From: Patellaria atrata CBS 101060 | Lineage: Eukaryota > Ascomycota > Dothideomycetes > Patellariales > Patellariaceae | Assembly: GCA_010093705.1 (NCBI GenBank) | Contig: MU006091.1 | Span: 300,702-364,701 of the forward strand | DNA length: 64,000 nucleotides | Reading direction: 5' to 3' | Shown: positions 31,801 to 42,423 of the stretch, piece by piece | Position numbering within the stretch: the stretch's first letter is position 1 | Layout of the letters: every line of letters starts with the position of its first letter | The notes under the pieces: model-generated | Told to the model about the DNA's origin: nothing | Database searches by the model: none | What the model saw: the letters and a program-made list of their open reading frames with translations, nothing else | Translations under genes and position numbers: made by a program

Positions 31801-32759
31801 GATTTGGGGACGGTGCGCGAGAATACTGATGTTGATGGTGAAACGGTACAGGTGAAGGTATTGGTGAATATGCCTGATATTGCTGCGGAGGAGCAGGTGA
31901 TGGCGCCCGAGAGCGACTGTTGGAATTCATTCGTTGGGGTGGTAGAGGAGAAGTTGCTCTAAAGTTCATCCTCTCGTTTCGTAGAGGGAGGGGGGATGGT
32001 GCCCGAGAGCGGCTATTTGAATCATTTCGAAGTGGGGGTAAAGGAGAAGTTGACCTAAGGTTTATTCTTTCATTTCTTGGTGGAAGCGGAGAAGTTGCCC
32101 TGGGGTTCATGTTTTCCTTCCTTGGAGGAAGTGGAGAGGTTGCTCTAGGGTTTATGTTCTCGTTCCTTGGAGGGAGTGGAGACGATGCCCGTCCTTCATT
32201 TGACGTCCGCTTCATTGAGGAATACGGCTTATGCTTGCTGAAACTGCCCAAATTCGGTGACCCACCCCCAGGGGAACCACTCTTTTGCTCCAATTCTCTC
32301 TTTGCAGCGGTAGGATTGGGCGCTCCCGCCTTATAGTATGCTTGAAATGGCTTCCTAAACGTACTCTTGGTCTTCTGCGGTGTTGGTTTCGCTGTCCCAG
32401 GATTTGGACTCACTCCTCTTGAGATGCTACCCCCGTTAGGTTTCGCAGCCAACGGGCTCACATTACGGCTCCAAGGTTGATAATCATCATCAAGAACTTT
32501 GACGAAGTTAGATGGAAACAATCCGATCATGCGCCTATCTCTCTTCAATCTTCCCATCCACCACGAACCGTCACCAGCATTGAGACATTCGATGAGGTCG
32601 CCTTCGATGAAGCCTAGATCCCGTTTCGTCTGATAGAAAATCAGTTAGTTGCTTGATTGAAAATATTGTGCTTTTCATCCCTACCTCTCCTCCCCATGAG
32701 TAGACAGCCTTGACCCAGCATGGGAAGCGCTGTGGGAGTGCTGGAGCAGGTGGAGGCAT
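28819..32759 (-). CDS. cyk3: Cyk3-like cytokinesis protein (SH3 plus transglutaminase-like)
   Basis: Acts at the contractile ring and septum in fungal cytokinesis. Three exons: 32759-32685, 32629-29447, 29388-28819; introns of 55 and 58 bases; 1275 aa. The splice of exons 1 and 2 builds an SH3 domain (about residues 12-70): FPCWVKAVYSWGGE, then TKRDLGFIEGDLIECLNAGD, SWWMGRL and IGLFPSNFVKVL. Residues about 70-650 are disordered and Pro/Ser-rich, with a short repeated phrase LPPR(N/K)E.(I/M)N.RATSP near 175-230, a site for SH3 partners such as Hof1/Inn1. The transglutaminase-like core (about 820-960) has TKRGCSKEIALLVAEMCS, ARPNHWWNTVIVDGEWRIMD and GSHVADGWWFLTRP, keeping Cys, His and Asp positions. 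The C-terminal beta-rich domain ends RSARWCVFAEWECV. Family assignment is strong. Confidence 0.92.
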
Positions 32760-33311
32760 TTTCGCAGTATATTGCCCACTGAAGAGTGGCTATCTAGTAG
32801 TTGAGTAAGATGCAGTGTTGTTCGAATGCAATCATGGTATGTGATGGATCGTAGTCGATGGACTCGGCGCTCAAGAGCTCAGATTGCGTTAGTAGTGTGT
32901 TGTGCACTGCACAATTGTTGATTCTTCGTCAAACCAGAAGATAATCAATTATAATATGTGAGCTGACTTGAATATTTTCATCCGGTATCCAAGATAAAGC
33001 GAGGGTATGAATTGGAGACTGTGTATCGATAATAGTTAGCTGTGCTAATGCTGGTCTGGGATGATATTGTTAGTGTTTGGATGGCTTGGCGATCGAGTTT
33101 CCGGAGCAACGTTCAGCCTCAATAACACTACGTCAGTCTTAAGATCACAACTCTTATCGTTCCAGTTTCAGCCTTGCGAAAACCAAGTTCTTTATATTAG
33201 AAACTAAGCAATCATTCGAGGCACACCATTTTCATCACGATTTAAAACCTGAGATAAAGGGTATTAGAATGATCTACTTCATTATATCTAGGACTTCCAA
33301 ATAGACATGTC
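32760..33311. other. intergenic, Cyk3 promoter side
   Basis: Upstream region of Cyk3 and downstream of the RING-like gene. No other features recognised. Confidence 0.4.
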
Positions 33312-34343
33312 TCAGTGATTTATAAGGTCGTGACACCCACTATCGTTGCAGTCCGGCACCTCAATATTCTCCTGTGCTAGTTGTCTCAAGGTGCTCCCTG
33401 TCCTCTCCATCCACCGCCAGTACTTGTGGTGTATAAAACTCTGCAAGTACGCGCTCTCCACGACGAAGTAGAGGATACACATCTTAATGATGCGAAGAGT
33501 TGTCTTCCTAGACAATTCTCCCAATAGAAAGTTCGAGAAGTGGTCCCTAATCTTATCAGAGAGATCTATGTAGAGAGACCGAACGGAAAAAATACGATGA
33601 TCTTCGGAAGATATGTATTCCGAGAAGCACTTCTTAAGGTCGCTCACATATCGGTGCTCTATGTACTTCTTACATGAAGTGCGTCCTTCGAACACCTTGC
33701 CCTCTTTAAAGGCCCGTCCAACTAGACGCTCGATGATACGTGACATATGTGGCCTCATCCACTTCTCGTATACCATTACGTACTGCCCCCTAGGAAGTTC
33801 TTCCCGCAAGCAAAACCTCGGGTTAACTTTCATGGCAAAGTACTCTCTGAGCTTGCCTTGAAGTGAATTCACAGGTACAGATAGCTGCATCGAGCGGATA
33901 GGTCGGATGAAACACACTCTTCTGCACATCGGGCACTTGTTTACCATACCATTTTGAAAGATTGGCACAATACACTTGCTTCCGAAGTGATGACCGCAAG
34001 GTAGTCGCACTGGATACTCCGCAGGCATTTTCACACGAGCTATATTCGGGTTCCTACTCAAAGGAAGCTCCGCTAGCAATTTGAGCGTCGCGATGTCGCG
34101 CTCAACCTCTTCTCTCTCGCCGTAATCCGATAAACAGCACGCACAGCGGCGGTCGTTGGCATCGAGATCGTCTATATTGATAGACTTTATGAGGTGGTGG
34201 AAAAAGTGAGGGTAGCTCGGTAGCCTGGACGGCGTATTGTTCATACGGGTAATGGACATGTTCATACGGCTAATAGACATCTTCATGCCAGTAATAGATA
34301 TGTTCATGCCGGTAATAGTCATGTTCATGCCGGTAGTAGACAT
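33312..34343 (-). CDS. RING-like zinc-finger protein with repeat N-terminus
   Basis: Single-exon 343-aa protein. A RING-type motif spans residues 67-140: CACC at 67-70, LPCGHHFGSKC at 114-124 and CPMC at 137-140. The CGH.FG..C form, with Gly replacing one ligand, is common in fungal RING-like proteins, so E3 activity is possible but unproven. The knuckles are separated by an unusually long linker (45 residues). Residues 1-36 are five copies of a seven-residue unit like TGMNMSI encoded by a 21-bp minisatellite, so the true start might be a later Met such as M34. The C-terminal half (about 150-343) is helical and basic with no family recognised. No intron seen. Confidence 0.65.
   Translation of the reverse strand: MSTTGMNMTITGMNISITGMKMSISRMNMSITRMNNTPSRLPSYPHFFHHLIKSINIDDLDANDRRCACCLSDYGEREEVERDIATLKLLAELPLSRNPNIARVKMPAEYPVRLPCGHHFGSKCIVPIFQNGMVNKCPMCRRVCFIRPIRSMQLSVPVNSLQGKLREYFAMKVNPRFCLREELPRGQYVMVYEKWMRPHMSRIIERLVGRAFKEGKVFEGRTSCKKYIEHRYVSDLKKCFSEYISSEDHRIFSVRSLYIDLSDKIRDHFSNFLLGELSRKTTLRIIKMCILYFVVESAYLQSFIHHKYWRWMERTGSTLRQLAQENIEVPDCNDSGCHDLINH
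34239..34343 (-). repeat. 21-bp in-frame minisatellite
   Basis: Five imperfect copies of a unit like TTCATGCCGGTAATAGACAT encoding the N-terminal heptads of the RING-like protein. Unit length is a multiple of three, so copy number can change without breaking the frame. Confidence 0.85.
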
Positions 34344-35392
34344 GCTTAATATTTCGGAATATTCTGAAGTTCACCAATATGAAGTTTCTTGTGCGATTGT
34401 ATAGAGGGACGTTACAGAAAACAATCCATTGGCATGAGCTACAATACTATTACATATGAAATTTATTGTATCCACATAATGACATTGTCTTGGGAAAGTT
34501 ACTCTGAACATTTCATACAACTACCGTCTCCGCCTTTGAGAGTACACCTTAAACAACGCTATGTTGCGATGCGCGGACCGGTATGGAATATGACCTAGGA
34601 CGTGGTGTAAGCAGAAGATAGCCGAACGGTCTGTGGATATAGTAATTGGCCAACGTTCGTATGGGGAATGTCTAATAACCATGGCGTGCAAACTGTACGG
34701 TACTGAGAATAAAATCAGTCATGCGGAAGGATTAAAGACGAATAAGATATACGATCTCAGATGCTACACCATCCTTCATGAGGGCTATAAAAGTTTCAAT
34801 TCGGACTGTCTTCCGATAATTGAGAAAGAGATGATAACGATGAGGAGACAATGGTCTAATATTGAAGACGATAATAGCAGACTTGCTGTTCAGCGGAGGA
34901 GCGCTTACCTGGATAATAAGAGGTATATAGAGGAACTAGCTCTATAGCATGTGTGTATTGTAAGCGTACCGTGAAACTGTTTGGAAGTGCGCTTCTGCAG
35001 GTACAACACAAGCGCTTCCAAATCCAGATATTGCGACGAACTTCATAATTGCTTTGAGGTGGGTTCTGATACAGGATGATTTCTTACACACTTTGGGAGT
35101 ATATAAATCAGAATGTAATGAACCGCTATACTGTAGTATAATATCGTCAAGTATGAGTGGGATTCAGCTGGGATCATTGTAGTAGGACGACAAGCTCAAG
35201 TCGCGCTGACGCGCCCAACCTACTAGACGCGTACGGTGTATTTTTTCTGATGTGAGCTCTCAATGTACTGTACAACAGCCTGATGTTTCTTGTTTTCGGA
35301 TATACGTCGTAGTTGAGGTGTTGATGTCATCACTTGAATCAACGATTGTTCGACCATCTCTTCAGTCGAGAGTACAGTAAGGGCAAGCGCTG
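34344..35392. other. 1.05-kb stretch without a supported gene
   Basis: An 88-codon frame from the ATG at 34681 to 34947 (MACKLYGTENK...) has mixed composition that could be coding, but I recognise nothing and see no splice partner. Rest unremarkable. Confidence 0.35.
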
Positions 35393-35393
35393 G

Positions 35394-35505
35394 TATCCAA
35401 GGCGAATGATATCCAAGGCGAATGATATCCAAGGCGAATGATATCCAAGGCGAATGATATCCAAGGCGAATGATATCCAAGGCGAATGATATCCAAGGCG
35501 AATGA
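35394..35505 (+). repeat. 16-bp minisatellite, seven exact copies
   Basis: Seven head-to-tail copies of ATCCAAGGCGAATGAT, apparently identical. The lack of divergence suggests recent expansion. Not a CRISPR array: there are no spacers. Confidence 0.95.
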
Positions 35506-36157
35506 TGATGGCTGTGAGAGAAGAATGAAGAGAATGATGTTCGAGTGTGAAAGAAATGGTGGATCGGGAGCCAATCCATAAATGATGAGCGAGTGCCTGA
35601 GGCAAAGCTTATGCAGACCCCTGTCAGTCGCGTAAATCACGTTGATGTTTACGGTTTGGTTAAATATTGCAGACACGCCATATCGCGGAGGCATCGCGCT
35701 ATAACACGAACACTTCTCGACTCCTTCACCCTCTTCTTGTTCACCAACCTCGATCCTGCATCCTACCGCCCGCCAATATCTGCACTCTTCACACCGTCGA
35801 ATCAGATTCTGCTACTACCCACATCGGCATTACACAGACCGTCGATCCAGTCCAAGTCTGCCGAATCCAATATACACCTCTAATCCCCCGCTCTCCTTTC
35901 CTCTCCTTCTTCAAGCTTGCTTCTCCAGCTTTCCTCGAAGTCCTTACCTTCAACTTATACGTTCACTCTCTCGATTCTTTTTCATGTGCTTTCACGAACA
36001 GGTGTAAGTCACGAGAGAGCTGCATCGGGACCGGGGAAACTGCAGGACGAACTAAAACACGACCTAGTCGCGTATATAAGAGCTCTTCTCTCCAAATCTC
36101 TTGAGTCCCAAAAACCTACAACTAAATCTACAGTCGAACTCAATCACATCAAATACA
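35506..36157. other. promoter/5' UTR of KEN-box gene
   Basis: Pyrimidine-rich, CT-rich stretch (35740-36000), typical of a fungal promoter with a long 5' UTR. Open frames here are low-complexity. Confidence 0.4.
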
Positions 36158-37579
36158 ATGGCAACTCAATTCCCCGCTCGTCAGCCCTTCGGTAGTTTGG
36201 ACAGCTCCCGCCTTCAGGCGCTCTCGAGCATCAAGAACAGGCAGAATGGTACGTGACCTGAGGATCGTATAGAACAAAGGCGGAGATGTAACTAACGAAT
36301 CTCATGATGCACAGCTCGCTCGGCACTTGAAAAATCTACTAAATCTTTCCCCTCCTTCGCTCCAGAGAAGCAGACTCTAGTATCGCCATTCAAGCGTAGA
36401 TACTCCCCAGACAACTACGGGGACTTGGATTCCGAGAACATCGACCCTTCAATCTTCAATTCCCCCACCAAACGTTCGAAGAACATTGACGGCACCCCGC
36501 TCAGGAAGTCGTCATTCATCCTCACAGACACACCAAAGTCCCAACCGAAACCTATTTCATCACTTACCAGTCGTCTCGAGGCCGCTTCTCAACGAAAGAC
36601 ACTTTCATCTCCGCCGACATCAGTCCCAACGCCAATCTTTTCAAGCCGCGGATCACCAAAACACAAACGTGTTGGACTGCTCTCCAAACGCAAATCGGCA
36701 GGTGGATCTCCTTTCCGTCGTATTGATCCGCCATCCTTTATGCGTGGTACTACTAATGGTACAACTGGTCTTCCTTTCTCGATCGATGCGGCGCTTAGCG
36801 GTACTATCTCATCTTACACTCCAAAGTCTACACCTGTAGAGAAAGAAGTCAAGATTTTGGAAGACTCAATGCCCAAGGGCTGGTTCTTTGATATTCACGA
36901 GGATACACCTGAACAAGAAGCTACCAACATGATGGAACACTCCGCATTACAATTGGATATCAGCTCAGACGATGATTGTATAACGAAACGCAAGAACGAA
37001 GAACGAGAGCGGGGCAAGGAGAATATCCCTCCACCGGAATGGGTAGCTATGTCCAATCCATCAAGGTCCCCTCGTATGAACGCCGATCTTGTATCTTCCT
37101 CCGGTGATGCTCTACCTGAATCTAAGTCTCTCAAGCGTCGTCATTCTGATATCGATGCCATGGTTGAGGATCGTTCCCCCCTTGGTAATCTAAATACTGA
37201 AGACTTCTATCCTGAAGGTCTCGACGCTTCTTCCACTGTCATTGTTGACGGTGATAAGTCTACATCTGGTCTGTCACAAGAATCAAACTTCAACTTCGAG
37301 GTTCCTGCTGCTCTTAATCAAGGTGAATCGATCATTGATGTAACCGAGACTCTTGCTGCAGTTGATGAGCAAGTCCAATCCATCATCTCTGCTGTCGAAG
37401 TTCCTGTTGTTCAAGAAGAAATCAAGGATGATCTCATAGAGGAGATTCCTATCTGGACTGATGCCGATTCTACTCTCGAAACTGCTAAGGCGGAGGAGGT
37501 TGTCGTCAAGAGTGTGCTATCTGAAAAGGTCGATGCTATCATCGCTGTTGAGGTTGTCGAGGAGAACATGATCTTGTAA
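36158..37579 (+). CDS. conserved fungal KEN-box protein, 451 aa
   Basis: Exons 36158-36248 and 36315-37579, intron 66 bases. N-terminus MATQFPARQPFGSLDSSRLQ followed by SIKNRQNARSALEKSTK. The protein is largely disordered, Ser/Pro-rich and basic in the first half (SPKHKRVGLLSKRKS), acidic in the second. A conserved-looking core reads KGWFFDIHEDTPEQEATNMM with LDISSDDD and then GKENIPPPEW, a textbook KEN box for APC/C-dependent destruction; ENIDPSIFNSPTKR and several SP/TP sites suggest CDK phosphorylation. The GWFFDIHEDTPE motif occurs in a widespread Pezizomycotina family whose function I do not know. A cell-cycle role is inferred from the degron and CDK-like sites. Last about 90 residues are rich in Val and Glu. 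Confidence 0.75.
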
Positions 37580-38283
37580 GGAGGGTTAGCTGTGTAGCTT
37601 TTCTTACGTCTAGGTGGTTTCATAGGTATCATCAGTGTCTGCTTGAGTGCTATATTCCCCCTTTCCTATCTTTCCTACCTCTCCTTGTCATCATTGGTCT
37701 AGCAGAGGGTTCGATATCAGTATCATGTTTCTTATATCTCCTTTCTTGCTAGGGTTTGTTTTGTGCTTGGGTATCCGGCTTTGTGTTTACCTCCCTCAGG
37801 TTAATCGGTTTATGTTTGCTGTCAGCGAGTTTGTCCTTCTTATCATTATCATTTCCTCCTTGCTTAGGTAATGCGGGCTTGTAACCGGTGTTTGGGTCTC
37901 TTGATACATGTCATTTACGGGTATACGAAGGGTTGGCGTTCTTGCAATGGGGTCCTTTAGTTGCTTGCAAATAAAAAAAGCTATTCAATACGATCGAATT
38001 ATTTCCGATATCACCGTCCACTGTGCCCTTCCATCGCGCCATATCTGCACATTCTCTAAATTTAACTATCTAAGCGGGTATCACAAACTAAAAAAACTAA
38101 CAACCCATCCAATCATCCAATCCATTCATCTCATCAAACACATAGCCGCCCTACCACCATCATCAAACGCTAAAGCTTCCCCAAGCTCTTCTCCACCACC
38201 TCCCCCTTACATCAACCTCCCCAGCAACCTCCCCATCAACCTCCCCATCAACCTCTCCATCAACCTCTCCATCAGCCTCCTTC
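37580..38283. other. intergenic with 12-bp repeat
   Basis: Contains six to seven copies of a 12-base unit like CAACCTCCCCAT at 38211-38281, just beyond the stop of the minus-strand membrane protein. Otherwise no supported gene; T-rich 3' flank of the KEN-box gene up to about 37900. Confidence 0.6.
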
Positions 38284-39965
38284 TCACCCATCTCCCCCGC
38301 GCCCCCCAAACATCTCCAAAATCCTCATCTCACTAACCCTCCTCAGCTCTGGCAGCACAGGCGCATCATCCACTCCCGTCCGCTCGCTCTTCCCATCGTT
38401 CGTCGTTTCTGCACCCGCCTGCACGTCCAGCTCCGTCACCAGATCCAACGACACCGCCGACTCCGAATCCGACCCCGAATCCGACCCCGCCGCCGCCGGC
38501 AAAGCCGGCAAACTTAACCCCGGCGGCGGGCCGGAGGGACTCCGTCCCCGCTGCTGCCGTTGGTGTAGTAGGGGCAGCCGTAGCGCGTCGAGGCCGCTGT
38601 GGACGCGGTAGGGATAGGGTGTGTAGGGGTACTGCTGCGTAAAGGAGTGCGGGTGAGGTAGTGTGTAGGAGAAAGCGGACGAAACGGACACCGAGCGCCT
38701 AAATAGCGGGTGCGTGTGCAGGGGTGGGGGTTTGATTGGGAGGATGGTGGAGATGCCTAACCCGAGACTGAGGGCGGATGGGAAGGGGGAGGAGGCGGAG
38801 GGCGTCGAGGGCGTGGGACAGGTTGTTTGGGTTTTGCCCGACGCGAGGGAGAGGGAGCGGGGGTGTGGGTGCTGGGCTTCGAAGGACGGTTTCCGATGAG
38901 GGGGGAACGCGGCGGTGGAGGGGACTCTGGATGTCATAGCCGGGGTTGCGGATGGTGTGCTCGACATGCTGAGGTGGGAGGGTCTGTGGTGGAAGAGGGA
39001 GGCTTCGAAGGGGCGGCGGATCAGGGTTAGGGTTGTGAAGAGGTAGAGGCTGGCGATTCTGTGAGAGACGTTAGTATGTCCTACCTAGCCGTCAATGGGG
39101 GAGGTAATGGTGATATGAAAAAGGAAATGGGGAAGGACATACAGACACAACACGCCCACCCCGGTGCCTACCCTCTCTACCACACATCTCTTCCCGTACT
39201 TCCAGTTCTCTGCCGTTCCTGGATTCGCGAAACTACACACTGGCGCCCTAGCTGCGACGACTAAACCCCATCCCACTGTCAGGATCCAAAGCGCACATAG
39301 CCCAACTACGAGGCGGAGGGCTATGTAGCACGTGTTCCTCCTCTCTGGCTGTCGCTGGTGAGATAGGGGGAAGAGTGGTAGCGAGATGTGTGAGCGGGCG
39401 ATGAGCATGTGCGTTGCGATGTATATGAGTGAGGCGAGGGACTGGGTTGATCAGTTAGTATCATGGTAGGCTAGGGTTGTACTGTCATGCGTACGGTTGT
39501 ATCGGAAAGGGGAGTAGTCAGTCCAAAGTAAACGAAGTAGACTCAAATCTCTTGCTACCGTTTGTCTGTACTGTACGGATGTTTTAAGCATGGTTGGATT
39601 GCTTGCCATAGAAATTTCCGTCCTGGTACAGCACAAAAATGGTAGCAAATGGTTTGAGTTTACTCTCATTACTTTAGACCGACTGCTCTCCTTTCTCATA
39701 CAACTCTAGTATCGTCGCCCGGCTGTTTCAGGGAAGGGCGTAAGTGGTAACTTACCGAAACCAGCCCCAGAATCTGCGTGCTCAAAATGCTACCGTCGCT
39801 TCCACTAACCGCCAGGAGGTATATGCTGCTTATAAAAATGAACGACGAGCTCCAGAGTAGAATTTGCAAACAAATAGTTATGATCCTCAGTGTCCAGCGT
39901 CGTCGGTAGCGTATGGAGAGGGTTGATTTTGTGGATGTAGATGTGGAAGGCGTCGTTGAGGACAT
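38284..39965 (-). CDS. predicted multi-span membrane protein, 427 aa
   Basis: Three exons: 39965-39756, 39441-39143, 39058-38284, joining in phase. Exon 1 has one clear span (IITICLQILLWSSSFIFISS) followed by LLAVSG; exon 2 has SLASLIYIATHMLIA and IALRLVVGLCALWILTVGWG; the junction of exons 2 and 3 makes GVLCLIASLYLFTTLTLI, so about four spans in all. From about residue 190 the protein is a cytosolic-looking Ser/Pro-rich tail ending RILEMFGGRGGDG. No family recognised; tetraspan fungal proteins of unknown role are common. Intron 1 is long for this genome (314 bases) and might hide a further small exon. Confidence 0.65.
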
Positions 39966-41061
39966 CTTTTCTCTGATAGATAAGGAAGATTATATGGTTT
40001 GATGGAGCAAGAATTACATAGGGAGGTTCAATTGTTTCTTGAGGAAGAAGGATAAAGTAGAGAGTGACTGACGGAAGTGGGATTCATACTCCTAAAACGG
40101 CCTCTTTCCAGCCTCAGCATGTTAGAACAGTAGCTAGACGCAACGTAATGTGAGCGGCTGGTACATGAAGTGTAATGGGAGGCCGGAGAGACGCCCCAGC
40201 AGTCGCGTTGCTCCAGTGGTACTATAGTACTTGCATTAGTTACATTCCATATGAGGGGGGGGGGGGGGGGACCCTTAGGCACTGAGGAATGTTAGTCATG
40301 ACGTGAAGCGGTAGACCGTATTGATTCAAAGAGAAAACGTGTGATAGTTCCTCTATAGCTCTATTTTACAGTCTAACGGACCATGGTCAATCTGCTACAG
40401 CATATTCCGCTAATGACCTTCCTCGCTATTGCTCCTTTTTATGACAATTGCCCTTATCGTTCCAGAAAATGACACACTTACATAGCTAAGGTGAACGGCA
40501 AAGCTGCGTGTCTCTGTACGGTTGCTATACACTCATAGACTCCCAGCAAATGCCTATAGAAATAGGATCCTCAGCAGAGTGTAGAATAAACCGCAAGGTT
40601 TTGGAAATATTGGAAGTATAGTGGACTGAAAGTCCATCAATTCGTCCGTCTCTTCTTCACGTCCTTCTGCTCATTCTTCCACTAAATTCCAATGACCTTG
40701 GATTCATAAAGACGGTCTTTCCTACTATAGCAACCTAGACACACATACCCATACCATGGCGAGGTTGACATCCGAAGTATTGGCGGTTGGTGCAACAGAT
40801 TGTTTGAGAAAAAGTCCCTTTTGCTCAGAGTTGGACACTTGAGTGTACAAGATGTCGGGAGGGGGGCTGAGCGCATCGAAGTTTGCTACGCGATGGACGA
40901 ATCGCACACCGTCATTCTCCTAGATGACCCACAACACTGACAACAGATCCTTTTGCTCACAGAAATGGACGAGATCGGTGGACGTCTTGTTGGGATACAA
41001 GATATCGGGATGAAAGCTGGACCGCTGGTCGCTGCTCCTTTGGTAATCGCTACTACTCCTC
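39966..41061. other. intergenic, with a G16 tract and a diverged duplication
   Basis: A run of 16 G lies at 40255-40270. Two related blocks, about 40800-40925 and 40945-41120, both contain CCTTTTGCTCA...ACAAGAT(A/G)TCGGGA and a GGTCA-type end, so the 3' flank of the alpha-box remnant is partly duplicated. No gene supported. Confidence 0.5.
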
Positions 41062-41276
41062 TCAGAAGGTACGGATCACTCTCCTGGGGACCGTAGGGAT
41101 CGGATTCTCTTGGGTGACCCAACCAAAAACCTCTAGATACGCATCCGCAGGGACGAGGCCGAGGTCAGGACACATGATGTTCAGGAACTCTTTCAGATCT
41201 ATGTTAACTCTGCCAACCGAGTCGCGGATTTCCGAATAGGCCTTCGCGATGATAGCCCATTTGTTCTTCGTGGGGT
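41062..41276 (-). pseudogene. MAT1-1-1 alpha-box exon fragment
   Basis: About 70 codons matching the second half of the mating-type alpha box: NKWAIIAKAYSEIRDSVGR, then LKEFLNIMCPDLGLVPADAY and LEVFGW. This fits the Pezizomycotina pattern KW.I.AKAYS.IRD..G....L..FL.....L.......Y......W. The fragment starts right after a good acceptor (CTGTATGCAG at 41286-41277), where a G of a preceding exon would complete the Asp codon. But no first half of the alpha box is upstream: the Tlg1 SNARE stop codon lies only 35 bases away. After VTQENPIPTVPRR the match ends and the frame stops at 41062. It is therefore a lone exon, most likely a relic of a MAT1-1-1 gene or of a rearranged mating-type locus. MAT flanks such as SLA2 and APN2 are not seen. 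Confidence 0.75.
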
Positions 41277-41310
41277 CTGCATACAGGTAGGTAGCCTGTT
41301 CAAACATCGT

Positions 41311-42152
41311 TCATAGTACCAAAACAAGAACTAGTAGAATGACAAGGACAAGAATGAGCAAACCGATGCAGCAGCTTGACATGGAATCTGGAGGTTGAAA
41401 AGTCAGTACGAGAGGACCTTAGACGGAAGTTAATTACTTACCCTCGTTCTTCTTGATAACCCAACCAACACTCTTAATACCAGTCTGTAGCTTCCCATCA
41501 ACACGGTCCGCAAGAGCATCAACCTCTTCCAAGATCTCCCTTTGCTCCTCAAGTTCCCTACCCATGTCCGTAGCCTGATTCTTCAAATTGCCTACAGTCC
41601 GAAATACGCTATCAAGCGTCTCATCCTGCTCTTGCATGATCTGCATCTGCTGCTCTTGCTCAAATTGTACGTAATAATCCTCGTCTCCAAAGGAATCCGG
41701 ATCAGGGAGCACGTCGCCGTTGATAACTGCTTTGCCCTTCTGTGCATCGTGAACTGTCTTCTGGAGTTCTTCTCTCATGTCTTCAATCTCGCCACCCACT
41801 TCTTCGACAAGATGGCGTCGCCTCTCGACCTCGTCAATCTCCAAACCGTAGCGGTAAGGGTCATGTTCAACAGCCTTGACGGTCTCGATCAGATCGCGGA
41901 GATCGGAGCTAAGGTCTTGAAGGGTGGACTCAAGCTCGCTCCGCGCTTCTATGAGTTCTGGCGAGTTGGGGGATGTGGCCGAGGATCGGATCCGAAGATA
42001 TGAGCTGAACAATGGGCGCGTGGTATTTAACAATGAGAGGACGTCACTAGATAATCGTGAGATTAGACAGGTACTCAGAAAGATATCACGAAGAGGTGTA
42101 CGCACGCTTGTACCTGGAGGAACGGATCCTCATCACCCGTTGAAGACATCAT
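41311..42152 (-). CDS. tlg1: t-SNARE of the Tlg1/syntaxin-6/10 family
   Basis: SNARE for endosome-to-Golgi traffic. Three exons: 42152-42106, 42046-41442, 41387-41311; introns of 59 and 54 bases; 242 aa. Exon 1 gives MMSSTGDEDPFLQVQA, then DVLSLLNTTRPLFSSYLRIR, the syntaxin-6 N-terminal helix. The Qc-SNARE motif lies at about 160-220 (QEQDETLDSVFRTVGNLKNQ, EVDALADRVDGKLQTGIKSV) with the central Gln layer in EQREILEEVDALADR's preceding helix region. Exon 3 supplies the tail anchor: SSCCIGLLILVLVILLVLVL, with two Cys at the membrane edge that could be palmitoylated. Divergent from the METTL25-like gene. The alpha-box remnant begins only 35 bases beyond its stop codon. Confidence 0.9.
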
Positions 42153-42423
42153 GGTCGCTATCTTACACTACAGCAATAGTCTTCAATTTGGTTGCTCAAA
42201 GTCGAGTGGATGGAGAAAGTAAAGTTGAAGGAAGCTGTCAGAGATGGACGTGCTTGATATCTGAGTTGGCTGGTCCGTGCGCTCGGTTCTCAATTCGGGC
42301 ATTCGGCTCGTTTGCACTCGTCTGATAGTTATTGCATAAAAAGTCCAACGAGCAGTTCCGTTTGACGTCCGATATGATAGAGACCCGCGGTTGGTCTTAT
42401 AGTCTGGAGCCCGTTGCTTGAGT

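Noticed and set aside
34681-34947. 88-codon forward frame as a gene
   Set aside because: Composition is plausible but there is no homology or gene context that I can see; left as unsupported.
35394-35505. CRISPR-like array
   Set aside because: The repeats abut each other with no spacers, and the genome is fungal.
39442-39755. 82-codon reverse frame as an internal exon of the membrane protein
   Set aside because: It is hydrophilic, lacks matching splice signals, and exons 1 and 2 already join in phase without it.
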